Shown here: piece by piece, positions 25,310 through 34,166 of the stretch
Numbering within the stretch: the first letter of the stretch is position 1
Layout of the letters: every line of letters starts with the position of its first letter
Source of the DNA: Bacillota bacterium
GTDB lineage: Bacteria; Bacillota_I; Bacilli_A; Erysipelotrichales; Erysipelotrichaceae
Reading direction: 5' to 3'
DNA: 64,000 nt
Assembly: GCA_023388995.1 (NCBI GenBank)
Contig: JAEWFD010000026.1
Span: 1-64,000, forward strand
Notes under the pieces: model-generated
Databases searched by the model: none
What the model saw: only the letters and a program-made list of their open reading frames with translations
What the model was told of the DNA's origin: nothing
Position numbers and translations under genes: made by a program

Positions 25310-27170
25310 AAGTGAAAAACTCTTTGATAAATGCATGAAATTCAGGTTGCTTGGCCAGTCTTTTTACTTTATCTACATCATCCAGCAAATTAACGATAAC
25401 CTCGTATAGCTTCATTAAATTGTCATTTTGCTTCGTAAGCGAAAATAAAAATACCACTTTTACTTTCTGCCCACCCCAGTCAACTGCATTTTTTAAGATT
25501 GCAATTGCTATTCCCGATTTCAAAGCTTCTTTCTTGGTCGGATGAGGAATGGCAAATAAATTGCCGAAGCAGGTAGGAGCAAGGCTTTCACGCTGCAAAA
25601 TCAAATCCAGATAATGAGCATCGCAGTAGCCTTTCTCTGCAAGCACACCGCAAAGTGCTGCCAAAATTTCCTCTTTATTCTCCAGTTCCATATTGGGAAA
25701 AAATAAATCACCGGAGAACTGCGAAAGCAATATTTGATTCTTTCCTTTGGTTGTTTGCAGCAAGTGCATAATCTGCTTAATTTTCTTGCTGTCATCTTTC
25801 GTGAACAGAGGTGTGCAAAGTACCACGGGAATGTCCAGCGTATCTTGGAGAAACGTTGTTGCGATGATAAAATTTGGAGCAAACCGCCGGATATCTTCTT
25901 TGTCAAAGATAGAAAAACAGGCAACCTCCATCCGCATATTAGGAAAACACTGCTGCAATCGTTCCTCATAATATTGCACATCCCGGTTTCCGAGCGGATC
26001 AACAATGGCTATCGCATACTGCTCCTGCTTCATTTTCTCAACGGAACACATCAGATGCAATGCAATAAATCCGATTTCTTCTTCGGTCAGAATGAAATTG
26101 AACTGATCCTGAATTTTCATGGAGATGAATACACCGATATCATAAATCAAAGGAAAATTATCTTTGATTTCGCGAATCAGGGGATTATTGAGCAGCTTCT
26201 TTTGCGTGACCCGCACATTCAGCGCTGATAAATGAATCAGCAGATTGTGTTTCAATCCTGTATCGTCCAGCAGGTTGATTTGGTAGTAAGAGGCAATCTC
26301 CTGCAATGTTGTATCAATAAAATTCATCAGATCCTGATTGCGGAATTCTTGCAGGAATTTAGTGCTGATGCGGGAAGACAGCAGCGAAGCAATATAATTG
26401 CGTTCTACTGCATTTAATTCCAGCTCATAATGCGATTCCAGGTTGGAACAAAACTCCTGATAGATTTCATCTTCTTGCAAAATATCAATATCCGCAAAAG
26501 AGCTCAAAGAATTATGATTTTTGACACGGTCGATGGCGATGGCAATATGAATGATAAAGGAAACAATTTCAATATCATTAAACCTAATCTGATATTTCTT
26601 AAAAAATTTCAGCACAAACTCTTTCAGCTCTACCGTATTTGCGTATTTAAAATAGTGGTTGTAATTCGCCAGGTCAAAGTTATAGTTCTCGATTTCATGC
26701 ATCAGAAAAAAGGTATATATTTTTCTGCGCAGTTCCTCATTGCAATCCAGAATCAGCTGATTCTTCTTTCGCACAATCAATGTATCATAATGTTCCTGCA
26801 GCATGCGATTTAATTCCTGAATATCATGATCCAATGTTGACTCGCTGATAAAATACTGATCTGCCAACTGGTAATAGTCGGATGTCCCATGGGTCAGAAT
26901 ATGCTTGAAAATCAGCAAGCGGCGGTTTTCCTGTTTGGTTGTTTCCGTACTTAATGCCACTTGAATCTGCTCTTTATCGCTTGCAAAAAAACCTTTGCCT
27001 TTGGTAACACCTATCATGCCTGGGCAAATCTGATTCAGCTGCTTAATCTCATTTCGTATTGTTTTGTCACTAATTTTCAGCTTATTTGCGATGTCATTGG
27101 TTGTTAGATAGTCTGCATTCAAAAATAACCGCAATAACTCTTTTTGACGTTCGCTTGCTTGCATGCTCAT
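25308..27170 (-). CDS. PRD-containing transcriptional activator, LicR/BglG family
   Basis: A 620-residue PTS-controlled activator. Order: N-terminal HTH (1-60, with NDIANKLKISDKTIRNEIKQL), two PRD domains (about 170-390) carrying the regulatory histidines, an EIIB-like domain (about 390-480) and a C-terminal EIIA-like domain with the histidine in FAIPHPTK (about 543). This layout is that of LicR, MtlR and ManR activators, whose activity falls or rises with phosphorylation by the PTS. It is encoded just upstream of the beta-glucoside PTS operon on the same strand but ends in its own terminator. Confidence 0.93.
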   Translation of the reverse strand: MSMQASERQKELLRLFLNADYLTTNDIANKLKISDKTIRNEIKQLNQICPGMIGVTKGKGFFASDKEQIQVALSTETTKQENRRLLIFKHILTHGTSDYYQLADQYFISESTLDHDIQELNRMLQEHYDTLIVRKKNQLILDCNEELRRKIYTFFLMHEIENYNFDLANYNHYFKYANTVELKEFVLKFFKKYQIRFNDIEIVSFIIHIAIAIDRVKNHNSLSSFADIDILQEDEIYQEFCSNLESHYELELNAVERNYIASLLSSRISTKFLQEFRNQDLMNFIDTTLQEIASYYQINLLDDTGLKHNLLIHLSALNVRVTQKKLLNNPLIREIKDNFPLIYDIGVFISMKIQDQFNFILTEEEIGFIALHLMCSVEKMKQEQYAIAIVDPLGNRDVQYYEERLQQCFPNMRMEVACFSIFDKEDIRRFAPNFIIATTFLQDTLDIPVVLCTPLFTKDDSKKIKQIMHLLQTTKGKNQILLSQFSGDLFFPNMELENKEEILAALCGVLAEKGYCDAHYLDLILQRESLAPTCFGNLFAIPHPTKKEALKSGIAIAILKNAVDWGGQKVKVVFLFSLTKQNDNLMKLYEVIVNLLDDVDKVKRLAKQPEFHAFIKEFFT

Positions 27171-27239
27171 TGGTCCCTTCTTGGCTGCTTCCTCGACAGC
27201 GGCACAATCCCCTTATCATCCTGCTAATCTGTATTCTAT

Positions 27240-27268
27240 CATGCTGTATTGAAATTGGCTACAGCATG
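27240..27268 (-). promoter_or_regulatory. Inverted repeat upstream of the LicR-type gene
   Basis: CATGCTGTA-N11-TACAGCATG, 9-bp perfect arms, about 70 bp before the regulator start. A poor -10-like TAGAAT follows within 10 bp on the minus strand. Operator or hairpin; the binding protein is unknown. Confidence 0.45.
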
Positions 27269-27313
27269 GTGGCTGGTAATGGTGATTGATGCAGGCATTG
27301 GGTATTGCGAATA

Positions 27314-27346
27314 ATAAAAAAGCAGAGACATGCAACGTATCTGCTC
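27314..27346 (-). terminator. Terminator of the permease-amidohydrolase operon
   Basis: Minus strand AGCAGA-N13-TCTGCT then TTTTTATTATT, just past the amidohydrolase stop. Confidence 0.75.
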
Positions 27347-27358
27347 CTTTTACTGTTT

Positions 27359-28975
27359 TCAGTTTGTGCTTTGCGGATCCCTTTGGTATACAACTCTGCC
27401 ATCCACCATCGTCAGTTCAACTTCTGTGTGACGAATCAATGATGAGGGAATCGTAAAGATTGGTTGGGATAGTACTGCCAAGTCTGCCGCAAAACCAGGC
27501 AGCAGCCTTCCTTTTTTCGTTTCTTCAAAGCTTGCATAGCTGCTGCCAATGGTGTAGTAATCCACAGCGCTGGCAATATCGACACATTCCTGCGGATGAA
27601 AGCCCCCTTGCGGATACTCTTGCAAATCCTGGCGGTTCACCGCACAATGCAGGTTGTTCATCACATGGAATGGTTCTACCGGGGCATCACTGCCATAGGC
27701 GATATGCAATCCCAGCTCTTCCATTGTGTGGAAGGCATAGGATGTGCTTGCCAATTCTTTTCCCACCCGATCTTCAACAATATGCAAATCATAATGCAGG
27801 AAAATTGGCTGTACATAGGCAAGAATCTGCTGAGCCTGAAACCGTTTGAGCAGCGGCAAGTCCGTAATCTGACAGTGAATAATCCCATGACGCAATGGAT
27901 TATCACTTGAGTTTGTCTTGGCATACGTATCTAGCACCAGTTCAATCGCACCGTCGCCAATCGCATGAATGGCAACTTGGATCTCATGTTCGCTGGCAAA
28001 ACGCACAAACTCCTCCAGCTGCTGTGCATTTAAGCAGAGCATCCCCGCTGTGGCAGGATCATCTTGATAGGGATTGCGCAGACTTGCTGTCCTTGCTCCC
28101 AGTGAACCATCCGCAAACAGCTTTAACGGGCCATAGCGATGGAATGGTGTCTCATTGTTGTGATATCCTTGAGATACCCGCAAAGCGAATTCTTCCATCG
28201 AAGCAAAGCTAACCTGATGGTAAATACGAACTGTTGGCTCCGCTTGGCTATATGCTACATACCCTTGTTCGATCTCAGTGCTGTCAGGTGCTCCGATCGT
28301 CAAGTCATTGGTATGCACAGAGGTAATTCCTTGGGCATTTGCCAATGCACTGATTTTGGTGAGCTGCTGAGCCACATGCGCAGCCGTAATGCTCGGTTTT
28401 AAGCCGCTGGTGAATTCCAAGGCATTCTCGCGCAAGATGCCAAGCGGAATGCCAGCTTCATCTACATCGAAGTGACCGCCGGCCGGCTGCGATGTTTGCG
28501 CAGTAATGCCGCATACTTGCAACGCCAATGTATTGCAAGCAGCCACATGGCCGCAGGCTCTCGTCAATATAATCGGTATTTCAGTACTGATCGCATCTAA
28601 ATCAAAGCGATTCAGCAAACGGCACTCATCTGTAAAATAGTCTTGATTCCAACCACGCCCCCACAGTACGGTACTATGGGGATTTGCTTCCAGAAACTGT
28701 CTTGCCCGTTCTTTGCTTTCCGCAATCGAAGTTGCGCCGTATAAATCTAAGGTATCTTGAAATTCTGCTGTCCAAAAGAAATGCAGATGAGAATCTTGGA
28801 AGCCTGGAACAACTGTCCGTCCTTGCAAATCGATTTGCTCGGCTTGGACGGAGGCAAATGCTTGCGCATCCGCAGAAGTACCTGCAAATACGATCCAGCC
28901 ATCTTCCACAACCAATGCCTGCACAAATTGATCACGATTTTGATAGATTTCACCATTATATAGAATTGTTTGCAT
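27359..28975 (-). CDS. Amidohydrolase family 3 protein, YtcJ-like
   Basis: A 538-residue metal-dependent hydrolase. The metal site is shown by PGFQDSHLHF (HxH near 60), a His in AIHAIGDGA and Asp in AYGSDAPVEP; the N-terminal NGEIYQN beta-sandwich is typical. The ATG at 28975 has AAGGAGA about 10 nt upstream and starts the conserved region; an earlier frame does not. It overlaps the permease gene by 20 bp and shares its lysine riboswitch, so its substrate may be an amino-acid derivative, perhaps an N-acyl or cyclic form of lysine. That link is inference; YtcJ-type enzymes are diverse. Confidence 0.88.
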   Translation of the reverse strand: MQTILYNGEIYQNRDQFVQALVVEDGWIVFAGTSADAQAFASVQAEQIDLQGRTVVPGFQDSHLHFFWTAEFQDTLDLYGATSIAESKERARQFLEANPHSTVLWGRGWNQDYFTDECRLLNRFDLDAISTEIPIILTRACGHVAACNTLALQVCGITAQTSQPAGGHFDVDEAGIPLGILRENALEFTSGLKPSITAAHVAQQLTKISALANAQGITSVHTNDLTIGAPDSTEIEQGYVAYSQAEPTVRIYHQVSFASMEEFALRVSQGYHNNETPFHRYGPLKLFADGSLGARTASLRNPYQDDPATAGMLCLNAQQLEEFVRFASEHEIQVAIHAIGDGAIELVLDTYAKTNSSDNPLRHGIIHCQITDLPLLKRFQAQQILAYVQPIFLHYDLHIVEDRVGKELASTSYAFHTMEELGLHIAYGSDAPVEPFHVMNNLHCAVNRQDLQEYPQGGFHPQECVDIASAVDYYTIGSSYASFEETKKGRLLPGFAADLAVLSQPIFTIPSSLIRHTEVELTMVDGRVVYQRDPQSTN

Positions 28976-30338
28976 AAGCTGCTGTCTCCTTTGTTTTGTG
29001 AATGAAGAAGTATAAAACGAAAGCAAAGAGCGGAATCACCAAACCTACGATGGAAGTTACCGGATCACTCAGCAAAGTATTTACTAACAAGCCTACCATG
29101 ACGAATACTGCAAGAAGCGGGGTAAGCGGGTAGCCGATCACTTTATAAGGACGTGCTTGCTGCGGATATTTGTTGCGGAAAATGATCACTGCCAGAAAAA
29201 TAAAGGCATTGTACACCAAACCTTGAAAGGTAACCAAAGAAGTAAGCTGATCGAGATTGCGCATAAAGACAAGCAAAATAGATACCGCAGCAGAGAGCAC
29301 GATCGCATTCCCCGGGGTTTTCGTTTGCGGATTTACTGCTGCAATTTGCTTGAAAAACAGTCCATCCAAAGCCATCGCATAATATGAGCGCGGAAAGACC
29401 ATAATGCAGCCGTTGGTTGCGCCAAAAATCGAGATCAACATGCCTGCACCAACGAGGACAGTACCCGCAAAGCCAAATAGCTGATTGGCAGCCAAAGTTC
29501 CCAGAAAGTAATTGCCTTCCGCAAGACTTTGCATAATCTGATCATACGATACGACCCGGTAAATGGCAAATTGAAATAGTACATACAACACCGTCACCAA
29601 CGAAATTGCAATCACTAATGCCAGCGGAATATTGCGCTGCGGGTTCTTCAGTTCTTCGCCGACAGTATTCAGATTCATCCATCCTTCATAGGCCCAAAGG
29701 GTAGCCACAACCGCAAAAGCAATCATGCCAATTATCTGGGAAACTGAAATCGAACTTGGCAGTGCGAATTGCACAGGCTGGGTGCCCAGCAAGAGACCAG
29801 CACCCAAAATAAGCAGGATCGGTACCAATTTGGAAATCGTAAATAGGTTTTGCACCCATGATCCCAAACGAACGCCATAGTAGTTCACGACAGACAATGC
29901 GATAATTAAAACAACGGCTATAAGCTTTCCTTGCAGCGGTGACAAGGCGATGAATTGATTTAAGATAGAAGAAAAAGCTAAGGCCAAAGCCGCAATGCTT
30001 CCTGAACTTCCTAAAATAAAGCCGCTGAACCCGCTGGAAAAAGCCACTGCCTTGCCATATGCTTCACGCAGATACACATAGCTGCCGCCCGCTTGCGGGA
30101 AGCTAGCGCCCAGCTCGCCATAGCATAATCCGGAAAGCAATGTAATAAGACCGCCAATAGCCCATACCAGAAGTGACAATCCTTGGGAATATCCGCTTCG
30201 CATCAATACATATGAACCAAGATAGAAGATTCCGGAACCAACCATGATTCCGACCAGAATGTTAACCCCGCCAAAGAGCGTAATGTCTCGGGAAAGGTGC
30301 GCAGTTTCTTGCGCTGCAGTGTGTTGTTCTTTACGCAT
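28956..30338 (-). CDS. Amino-acid permease, APC superfamily (LAT/SteT-like)
   Basis: A 460-residue transporter with about twelve hydrophobic segments. The helix 1 motif GIMVGSGIFYLG, LCYGELGASFPQAGGSYVYLREAYG and WAYEGWMNLNTVGEE are typical of APC exchangers. The ATG at 30338 has GGAGG 7 nt before it. It is the first gene after a lysine riboswitch with an intrinsic terminator, so it should be made when lysine is low. That makes lysine or a lysine source the likely cargo, although the protein looks closer to LAT exchangers than to LysP. Confidence 0.92.
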   Translation of the reverse strand: MRKEQHTAAQETAHLSRDITLFGGVNILVGIMVGSGIFYLGSYVLMRSGYSQGLSLLVWAIGGLITLLSGLCYGELGASFPQAGGSYVYLREAYGKAVAFSSGFSGFILGSSGSIAALALAFSSILNQFIALSPLQGKLIAVVLIIALSVVNYYGVRLGSWVQNLFTISKLVPILLILGAGLLLGTQPVQFALPSSISVSQIIGMIAFAVVATLWAYEGWMNLNTVGEELKNPQRNIPLALVIAISLVTVLYVLFQFAIYRVVSYDQIMQSLAEGNYFLGTLAANQLFGFAGTVLVGAGMLISIFGATNGCIMVFPRSYYAMALDGLFFKQIAAVNPQTKTPGNAIVLSAAVSILLVFMRNLDQLTSLVTFQGLVYNAFIFLAVIIFRNKYPQQARPYKVIGYPLTPLLAVFVMVGLLVNTLLSDPVTSIVGLVIPLFAFVLYFFIHKTKETAAYANNSI

Positions 30339-30355
30339 CGTTATGCCTCCTTGAA

Positions 30356-30384
30356 CGAAAAAGATTGCATCGCATCGATGCAAC
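30356..30384 (-). terminator. Expression-platform terminator of the lysine riboswitch
   Basis: Minus strand TTGCATC-gatgc-GATGCAA followed by TCTTTTTC, between the aptamer and the permease ribosome-binding site. Confidence 0.8.
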
Positions 30385-30402
30385 CCATGACAGGAGGCAA
30401 TC

Positions 30403-30556
30403 GATAGCGCCTCTGTTCAAATGAACAGGAGTAACAACGGTATTCCCGCAATTACCAACAGTGTGCTTTCAACCACACCATTTCGGCGATCTTGCCTTTC
30501 GCTAAGTTCTTCGAATGACTTCTCCCTTAGCTACTATTCGCGATCGCGCCTCTATC
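30403..30556 (-). promoter_or_regulatory. Lysine riboswitch (L box) aptamer
   Basis: The minus strand starts GATAGAGGCGCGA, continues with AGTAGC, AAGGGAGAAG, GCGAAAGGCAAGATC and GCCGAAATG, and closes with AGAGGCGCTATC. These are the conserved blocks of the lysine riboswitch (GAUAGAGGUGCGA, GCCGAAG, GGGCUAUC) in the right order. P1 pairs GATAG with CTATC. An intrinsic terminator follows, so lysine binding should stop transcription before the permease gene. Confidence 0.92.
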
Positions 30557-30568
30557 AATCTTGTAGCA

Positions 30569-30596
30569 AGTATAGCACAAAGAAAAATAATGTAAA
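30569..30596 (-). promoter_or_regulatory. Promoter of the lysine riboswitch transcript
   Basis: Minus strand -35 TTTACA (30591-30596), 16-bp spacer, -10 TATACT (30569-30574), about 13 bp before the aptamer. Confidence 0.7.
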
Positions 30597-30752
30597 TAGA
30601 TTTTTTTATTTTCTGTAACTGTTTTGAAAAAATTGTTTTGTTTTCATATATCAACCATCGGCTGTTTCGATTCCTGATTCAGCCATTGTATCTTCGCAAT
30701 TCCATAGTATATTGACCTTGACTGGTCAGATCATGCATCAAGAAAGGATCTT

Positions 30753-30910
30753 AATATAGGAAAAAAGATTAAACAATTGCGACTTGGCAAAGGACTTATG
30801 AAGAAGCACTGACAGAGATACTCAATATCAGCTTGCAAAGGATTGCGAAAAGAGGAGACGGATACTTCTTATCCTGACAGTATGATGCTTCCGCTGACAG
30901 CCTTTTCATT
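30753..30910 (+). pseudogene. Decayed XRE-family HTH regulator
   Basis: The plus strand reads NIGKKIKQLRLGKGLMKKH then stop; shifting frame gives EEALTEILNISLQ-IAK, and another shift gives YPDSMMLPLTAF. Together these retrace an XRE/Cro HTH N-terminus (usually KIKxLRxxKGLTQEALAEILNIS, SKWERGETYPD). At least two frameshifts and the loss of the rest make it a relic. It lies between the riboswitch region and the hydrolase gene. The rest of 30597-30913 shows no gene. Confidence 0.7.
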
Positions 30911-30913
30911 GCG

Positions 30914-32044
30914 CTATTCCCAAGTTTCCGGTGCAAAGCTTGGCGCATCTTTTAATGCATAATCAAAAAATCCCACATAAGTTTGATTGATGCGCTGCAT
31001 ATATGCAGTAACATCAAAGAACCAGTCTTGTCCAAACAGCAAGCAAAGCGGCGGCATCGTGTAAGCAAGATCTGTCAACGTCATATGTCCGGCACCTGCT
31101 ACATAAATATCGTACGTATCTGCCAATTGATCGGTGATTACAGTATAATTTTGGCGATACTGTGCAGCTTCCCGCAGAATTGACCATGACGAGTCTGAAT
31201 AAACACTAAGCAGCGGCAATGGATATGGTGCTTCGTCAAAGACGAAACCGTCTTCTGTGAGACCTTTCACGTCATACATAAATGGTGCTTCCAAGGCAAC
31301 AATTGCTTGCACATCCTGACGGGTTCTGCCAATACCTAATGCTGCGGAACCGCCCAATGAATGACCCATGATCCCAACTTTGCGATCATCAATATAATTC
31401 AGCACGGGATAAGCATCGCTTGCAGGATGCTTCTTTTGGGCATGCACGAAATCGAGCAAGGAATTGATATCACCCATCCGGATTTCCATCCATTCCTGAA
31501 ACAACTGCTGCAATTCCTCCCGTTTCTTCATGCTCTTGTCACTTGCCCGCAAGATTTGGCTGCGATAGGCATTGCTGAGTGCTATACGTCTGCCAGCAAA
31601 GTTCATGTTATTTAAGGAGTGATAGGCATGGTCAATGGAAGCCACAACATAGCCATGGCTTGCAAGTTCCCGGAATGTCGTTTCATTGCTCCCTTTCACG
31701 CCAAAGGAACCATGGGAGAAAATAATCAACGGAAACGTTTCATGCTCCACTTTCGGAAACCAGAACTGCACGTTATTCTTTCGCAATGAGCCGTCATTTT
31801 GATAGTGTTCAAGCTGATCACCCTCGACGATGATGCAGCAAACTTCATCTACTTCGTAAGAGCCGGTGGTAGCAGGCAGTTTCCATGCAGGAAACCACCA
31901 GCAATATAAAAGAATTGCTGCTACGCTAAACGATAGGATGATCAAAAACAGTTTTTTGATCTTCGTTACTTTGTGCTGAATAATCGCCGATATACCCAGC
32001 ACCACAAACAATACAATCAATAGCGCAAACAGCAGATTTCTCAT
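30914..32044 (-). CDS. Alpha/beta hydrolase, PAF-acetylhydrolase/lipase-like
   Basis: A 376-residue protein with two N-terminal membrane helices (about 4-22 and 30-48) and an extracytoplasmic hydrolase domain. The oxyanion-hole stretch FSHGSFG, nucleophile serine in GIMGHSLGGSAA, and His in AGAGHMTLTD form a plausible triad. The pattern resembles plasma PAF-acetylhydrolase-type esterases. It is the last gene of the tetR-led operon. Its substrate is not predictable. Confidence 0.82.
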   Translation of the reverse strand: MRNLLFALLIVLFVVLGISAIIQHKVTKIKKLFLIILSFSVAAILLYCWWFPAWKLPATTGSYEVDEVCCIIVEGDQLEHYQNDGSLRKNNVQFWFPKVEHETFPLIIFSHGSFGVKGSNETTFRELASHGYVVASIDHAYHSLNNMNFAGRRIALSNAYRSQILRASDKSMKKREELQQLFQEWMEIRMGDINSLLDFVHAQKKHPASDAYPVLNYIDDRKVGIMGHSLGGSAALGIGRTRQDVQAIVALEAPFMYDVKGLTEDGFVFDEAPYPLPLLSVYSDSSWSILREAAQYRQNYTVITDQLADTYDIYVAGAGHMTLTDLAYTMPPLCLLFGQDWFFDVTAYMQRINQTYVGFFDYALKDAPSFAPETWE

Positions 32045-32060
32045 ATTTGCCTCTCTTTCG

Positions 32061-32903
32061 TTACAACCCAGTGCCTTTTTCAGCTACTGCACAAAGAACG
32101 GTGCTATCTGAGTGATATTGAGCACCCGCTGCATCGCTGTATAAATGAATCTTTTTAAAGCCGCCAGCTTCCAATTCAGCTGTCAAAGCAGCCGCATCAA
32201 ACACACGATCCCATACATTATAACAATCCACAGAATTTTCTGTCATCACGATTGTCTGACTTAAAACAGTACTGTTTTCATCGTAGCGATAAAATTGTTC
32301 CAAACATACATGCGGACCCTCTTTCCAAAAACCGCCTTGCTGATAACGCCAGTTTTTTGATTCGGGTTTACCTTGATGCTGTTTTGAGGTGAAGACATCT
32401 AAAAGAAGCTTTCCGTTGGGCTTTAATGCCCGATAAATATTGTCAAGCAATGTCCTGCGATCCTGATCGGACAGAACACCGTAATCACAATAGATCAGCG
32501 TTGCGACATCAAATTGCTCTTTGACATCCAAGCCAAGATAGCTTCCATGGATATAGGTGATCGCCTCTTCCGCCAGCTGCGCCTGCTGCTGTCCATACTG
32601 AATTGAACGCTCCGAAATATCAATTCCTGTGACATGATAGCCAAGGTCGTGAAATTGCTTGGCATACAGGCCGGGGCCACATCCAAGATCCAGCAGATCA
32701 GGGTATTGACTTGGCGGCATGATGGATGCAATCCATGCTGCTGACTGCATCATAAACGAATGATTGCGTGTAGCAGCGTCCCAGTTGGGATGCAGATGAG
32801 CAGCAAGCATTCCTTTGGAGATATGGGAATCATCCCAAAACTTTGCGGAGCTTGGTGCAAACAAAGGAGGCCTTTGTGCAAATAACGCTAACTTTTCCAG
32901 CAT
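32061..32903 (-). CDS. SAM-dependent methyltransferase, class I
   Basis: A 280-residue protein with a Rossmann methyltransferase core: motif I LLDLGCGPGLYA at 70-81, the acidic post-I strand VTGIDISERS, and ATLIYCDYGVLS. The C-terminal region resembles small-molecule methyltransferases. It lies between a flavodoxin-like gene and the hydrolase gene in the tetR-led operon. Substrate unknown. Confidence 0.88.
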   Translation of the reverse strand: MLEKLALFAQRPPLFAPSSAKFWDDSHISKGMLAAHLHPNWDAATRNHSFMMQSAAWIASIMPPSQYPDLLDLGCGPGLYAKQFHDLGYHVTGIDISERSIQYGQQQAQLAEEAITYIHGSYLGLDVKEQFDVATLIYCDYGVLSDQDRRTLLDNIYRALKPNGKLLLDVFTSKQHQGKPESKNWRYQQGGFWKEGPHVCLEQFYRYDENSTVLSQTIVMTENSVDCYNVWDRVFDAAALTAELEAGGFKKIHLYSDAAGAQYHSDSTVLCAVAEKGTGL

Positions 32904-32904
32904 C

Positions 32905-33600
32905 CTATCCTTCCTTTCCTGACATCATAATTTCTCCTTGCAGCAGCTGTCCTGTTGCATAGGGATTAGGCTGCTTGCTATCAATACCACGGTGTCGCAA
33001 GTCACGGTCAATCGTTCGATTCATAAAGAAAGCCAGTAATTGAGCCAGTCTGCCTTTTATGTTCAGCTGCACCGCTTCGCTCAGTTCAAGCGGAACATTC
33101 AGTCCCTGTTCTACCATCTTAAAGAAAATATCTAGTTGTTTCGCAACTTTTCGTCCATTGGGAAGCGTTTCTACCGGCTTGCCATCCAGCATGGCCCCTC
33201 CGCCAAGCACAAATCCGCCTTTGTATGTTACATTGCAGGTATTTGCGAACGCCTTTAGCGTCAGAAGACCACATTGGTGCGTATGCACATAAGGCATTCC
33301 TCCTTGAATGATGCCATATAGATTCTGTCCTTGCAACAGCTCTTTTCGTTTTGCCAGATTTTCCAGCAACCCAATTACATCTGCGGGATAGGTATTGATA
33401 TAGCAGGGACCACAAAGCAAAATGGTATCTGCTTTTTGAATCGCTTCATATAATTGATCGAAATTACGCAAATGTGTATATAAATGCATCAGCTGTACCT
33501 GCTTCCCTTGCTGAAGAAGGTAGTTTTCACAGCGTTTTGCCAGCATGGCACTTGTTCCTTTCGTTCGGGGACTGGCATTGATTACTAAAAATTGATTCAT
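32905..33600 (-). CDS. Flavodoxin-like NAD(P)H-dependent oxidoreductase
   Basis: A 231-residue flavodoxin-fold protein starting NQFLVINASPRTKGTSAMLA, the FMN phosphate loop, followed by ILLCGPCYINTYPADVIGLLE. The ATG at 33600 overlaps the stop of the preceding gene (ATGA) and has GGAGGT about 10 nt upstream; an upstream extension lacks conservation. Together with the next gene it forms a pair of related but distinct flavoproteins controlled by TetR. Confidence 0.85.
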   Translation of the reverse strand: MNQFLVINASPRTKGTSAMLAKRCENYLLQQGKQVQLMHLYTHLRNFDQLYEAIQKADTILLCGPCYINTYPADVIGLLENLAKRKELLQGQNLYGIIQGGMPYVHTHQCGLLTLKAFANTCNVTYKGGFVLGGGAMLDGKPVETLPNGRKVAKQLDIFFKMVEQGLNVPLELSEAVQLNIKGRLAQLLAFFMNRTIDRDLRHRGIDSKQPNPYATGQLLQGEIMMSGKEG

Positions 33601-34136
33601 GCCTTTCTTACCTCCTCGGCGATGCTTTGCAGTGTTTCCCCATCTACAGCAACACCTGTAACATAAGCCTTTCCGCTTCCTTTGGTAATCCATAAAGTCT
33701 CTCGCACCAACGTCCGAAATGTATTCGCTTCTTCTTGATCATGTTGAGCACTATAAGCAATGCAGAACAGTTTAAACTGTCTGCCTCGTTTGCCCTTTTT
33801 TGTTAATTCCTTATCTACAACATCATAATGTTCATCCATCAAGAGTCCAAACTTGTCAATGACTCGTTTCATTGAAAAGGAATAACCGCCAAAGGTCAGC
33901 GGTGATACCAAAACAAGAACATCTGATTGGAGAATCTGCGGATATATCACATCCCCATCATCACGCACAACACATTTGCTATACGTTTGCGTAAGACAGC
34001 CCCGACAGCTTATACATGGTTTGATATCCACATGTTCCAGCGCAATATATGCTACCTGTTCTTCTGCCACATTCAAAATATGATATAACTGCCTGCCAAT
34101 TTGGGAGGAACTTTCGTCTGCCAGTATCGTAATCAT
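33597..34136 (-). CDS. Flavodoxin-like FMN reductase with Cys cluster
   Basis: A 179-residue protein of the NADPH-dependent FMN reductase/flavodoxin class. It begins MITILADESSSQIGRQL and carries CISCRGCLTQTYSKC around residues 43-57, a cysteine-rich insertion found in iron-sulfur flavoprotein relatives, then LVSPLTFGGYSFSMKRVIDKF. Of three close ATGs, the one at 34136 is about 9 nt from AAAGG and is preferred. It follows tetR directly. Confidence 0.82.
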   Translation of the reverse strand: MITILADESSSQIGRQLYHILNVAEEQVAYIALEHVDIKPCISCRGCLTQTYSKCVVRDDGDVIYPQILQSDVLVLVSPLTFGGYSFSMKRVIDKFGLLMDEHYDVVDKELTKKGKRGRQFKLFCIAYSAQHDQEEANTFRTLVRETLWITKGSGKAYVTGVAVDGETLQSIAEEVRKA

Positions 34137-34166
34137 TTGCTTCATCCTTTCCTGTTTCGATCGCAT

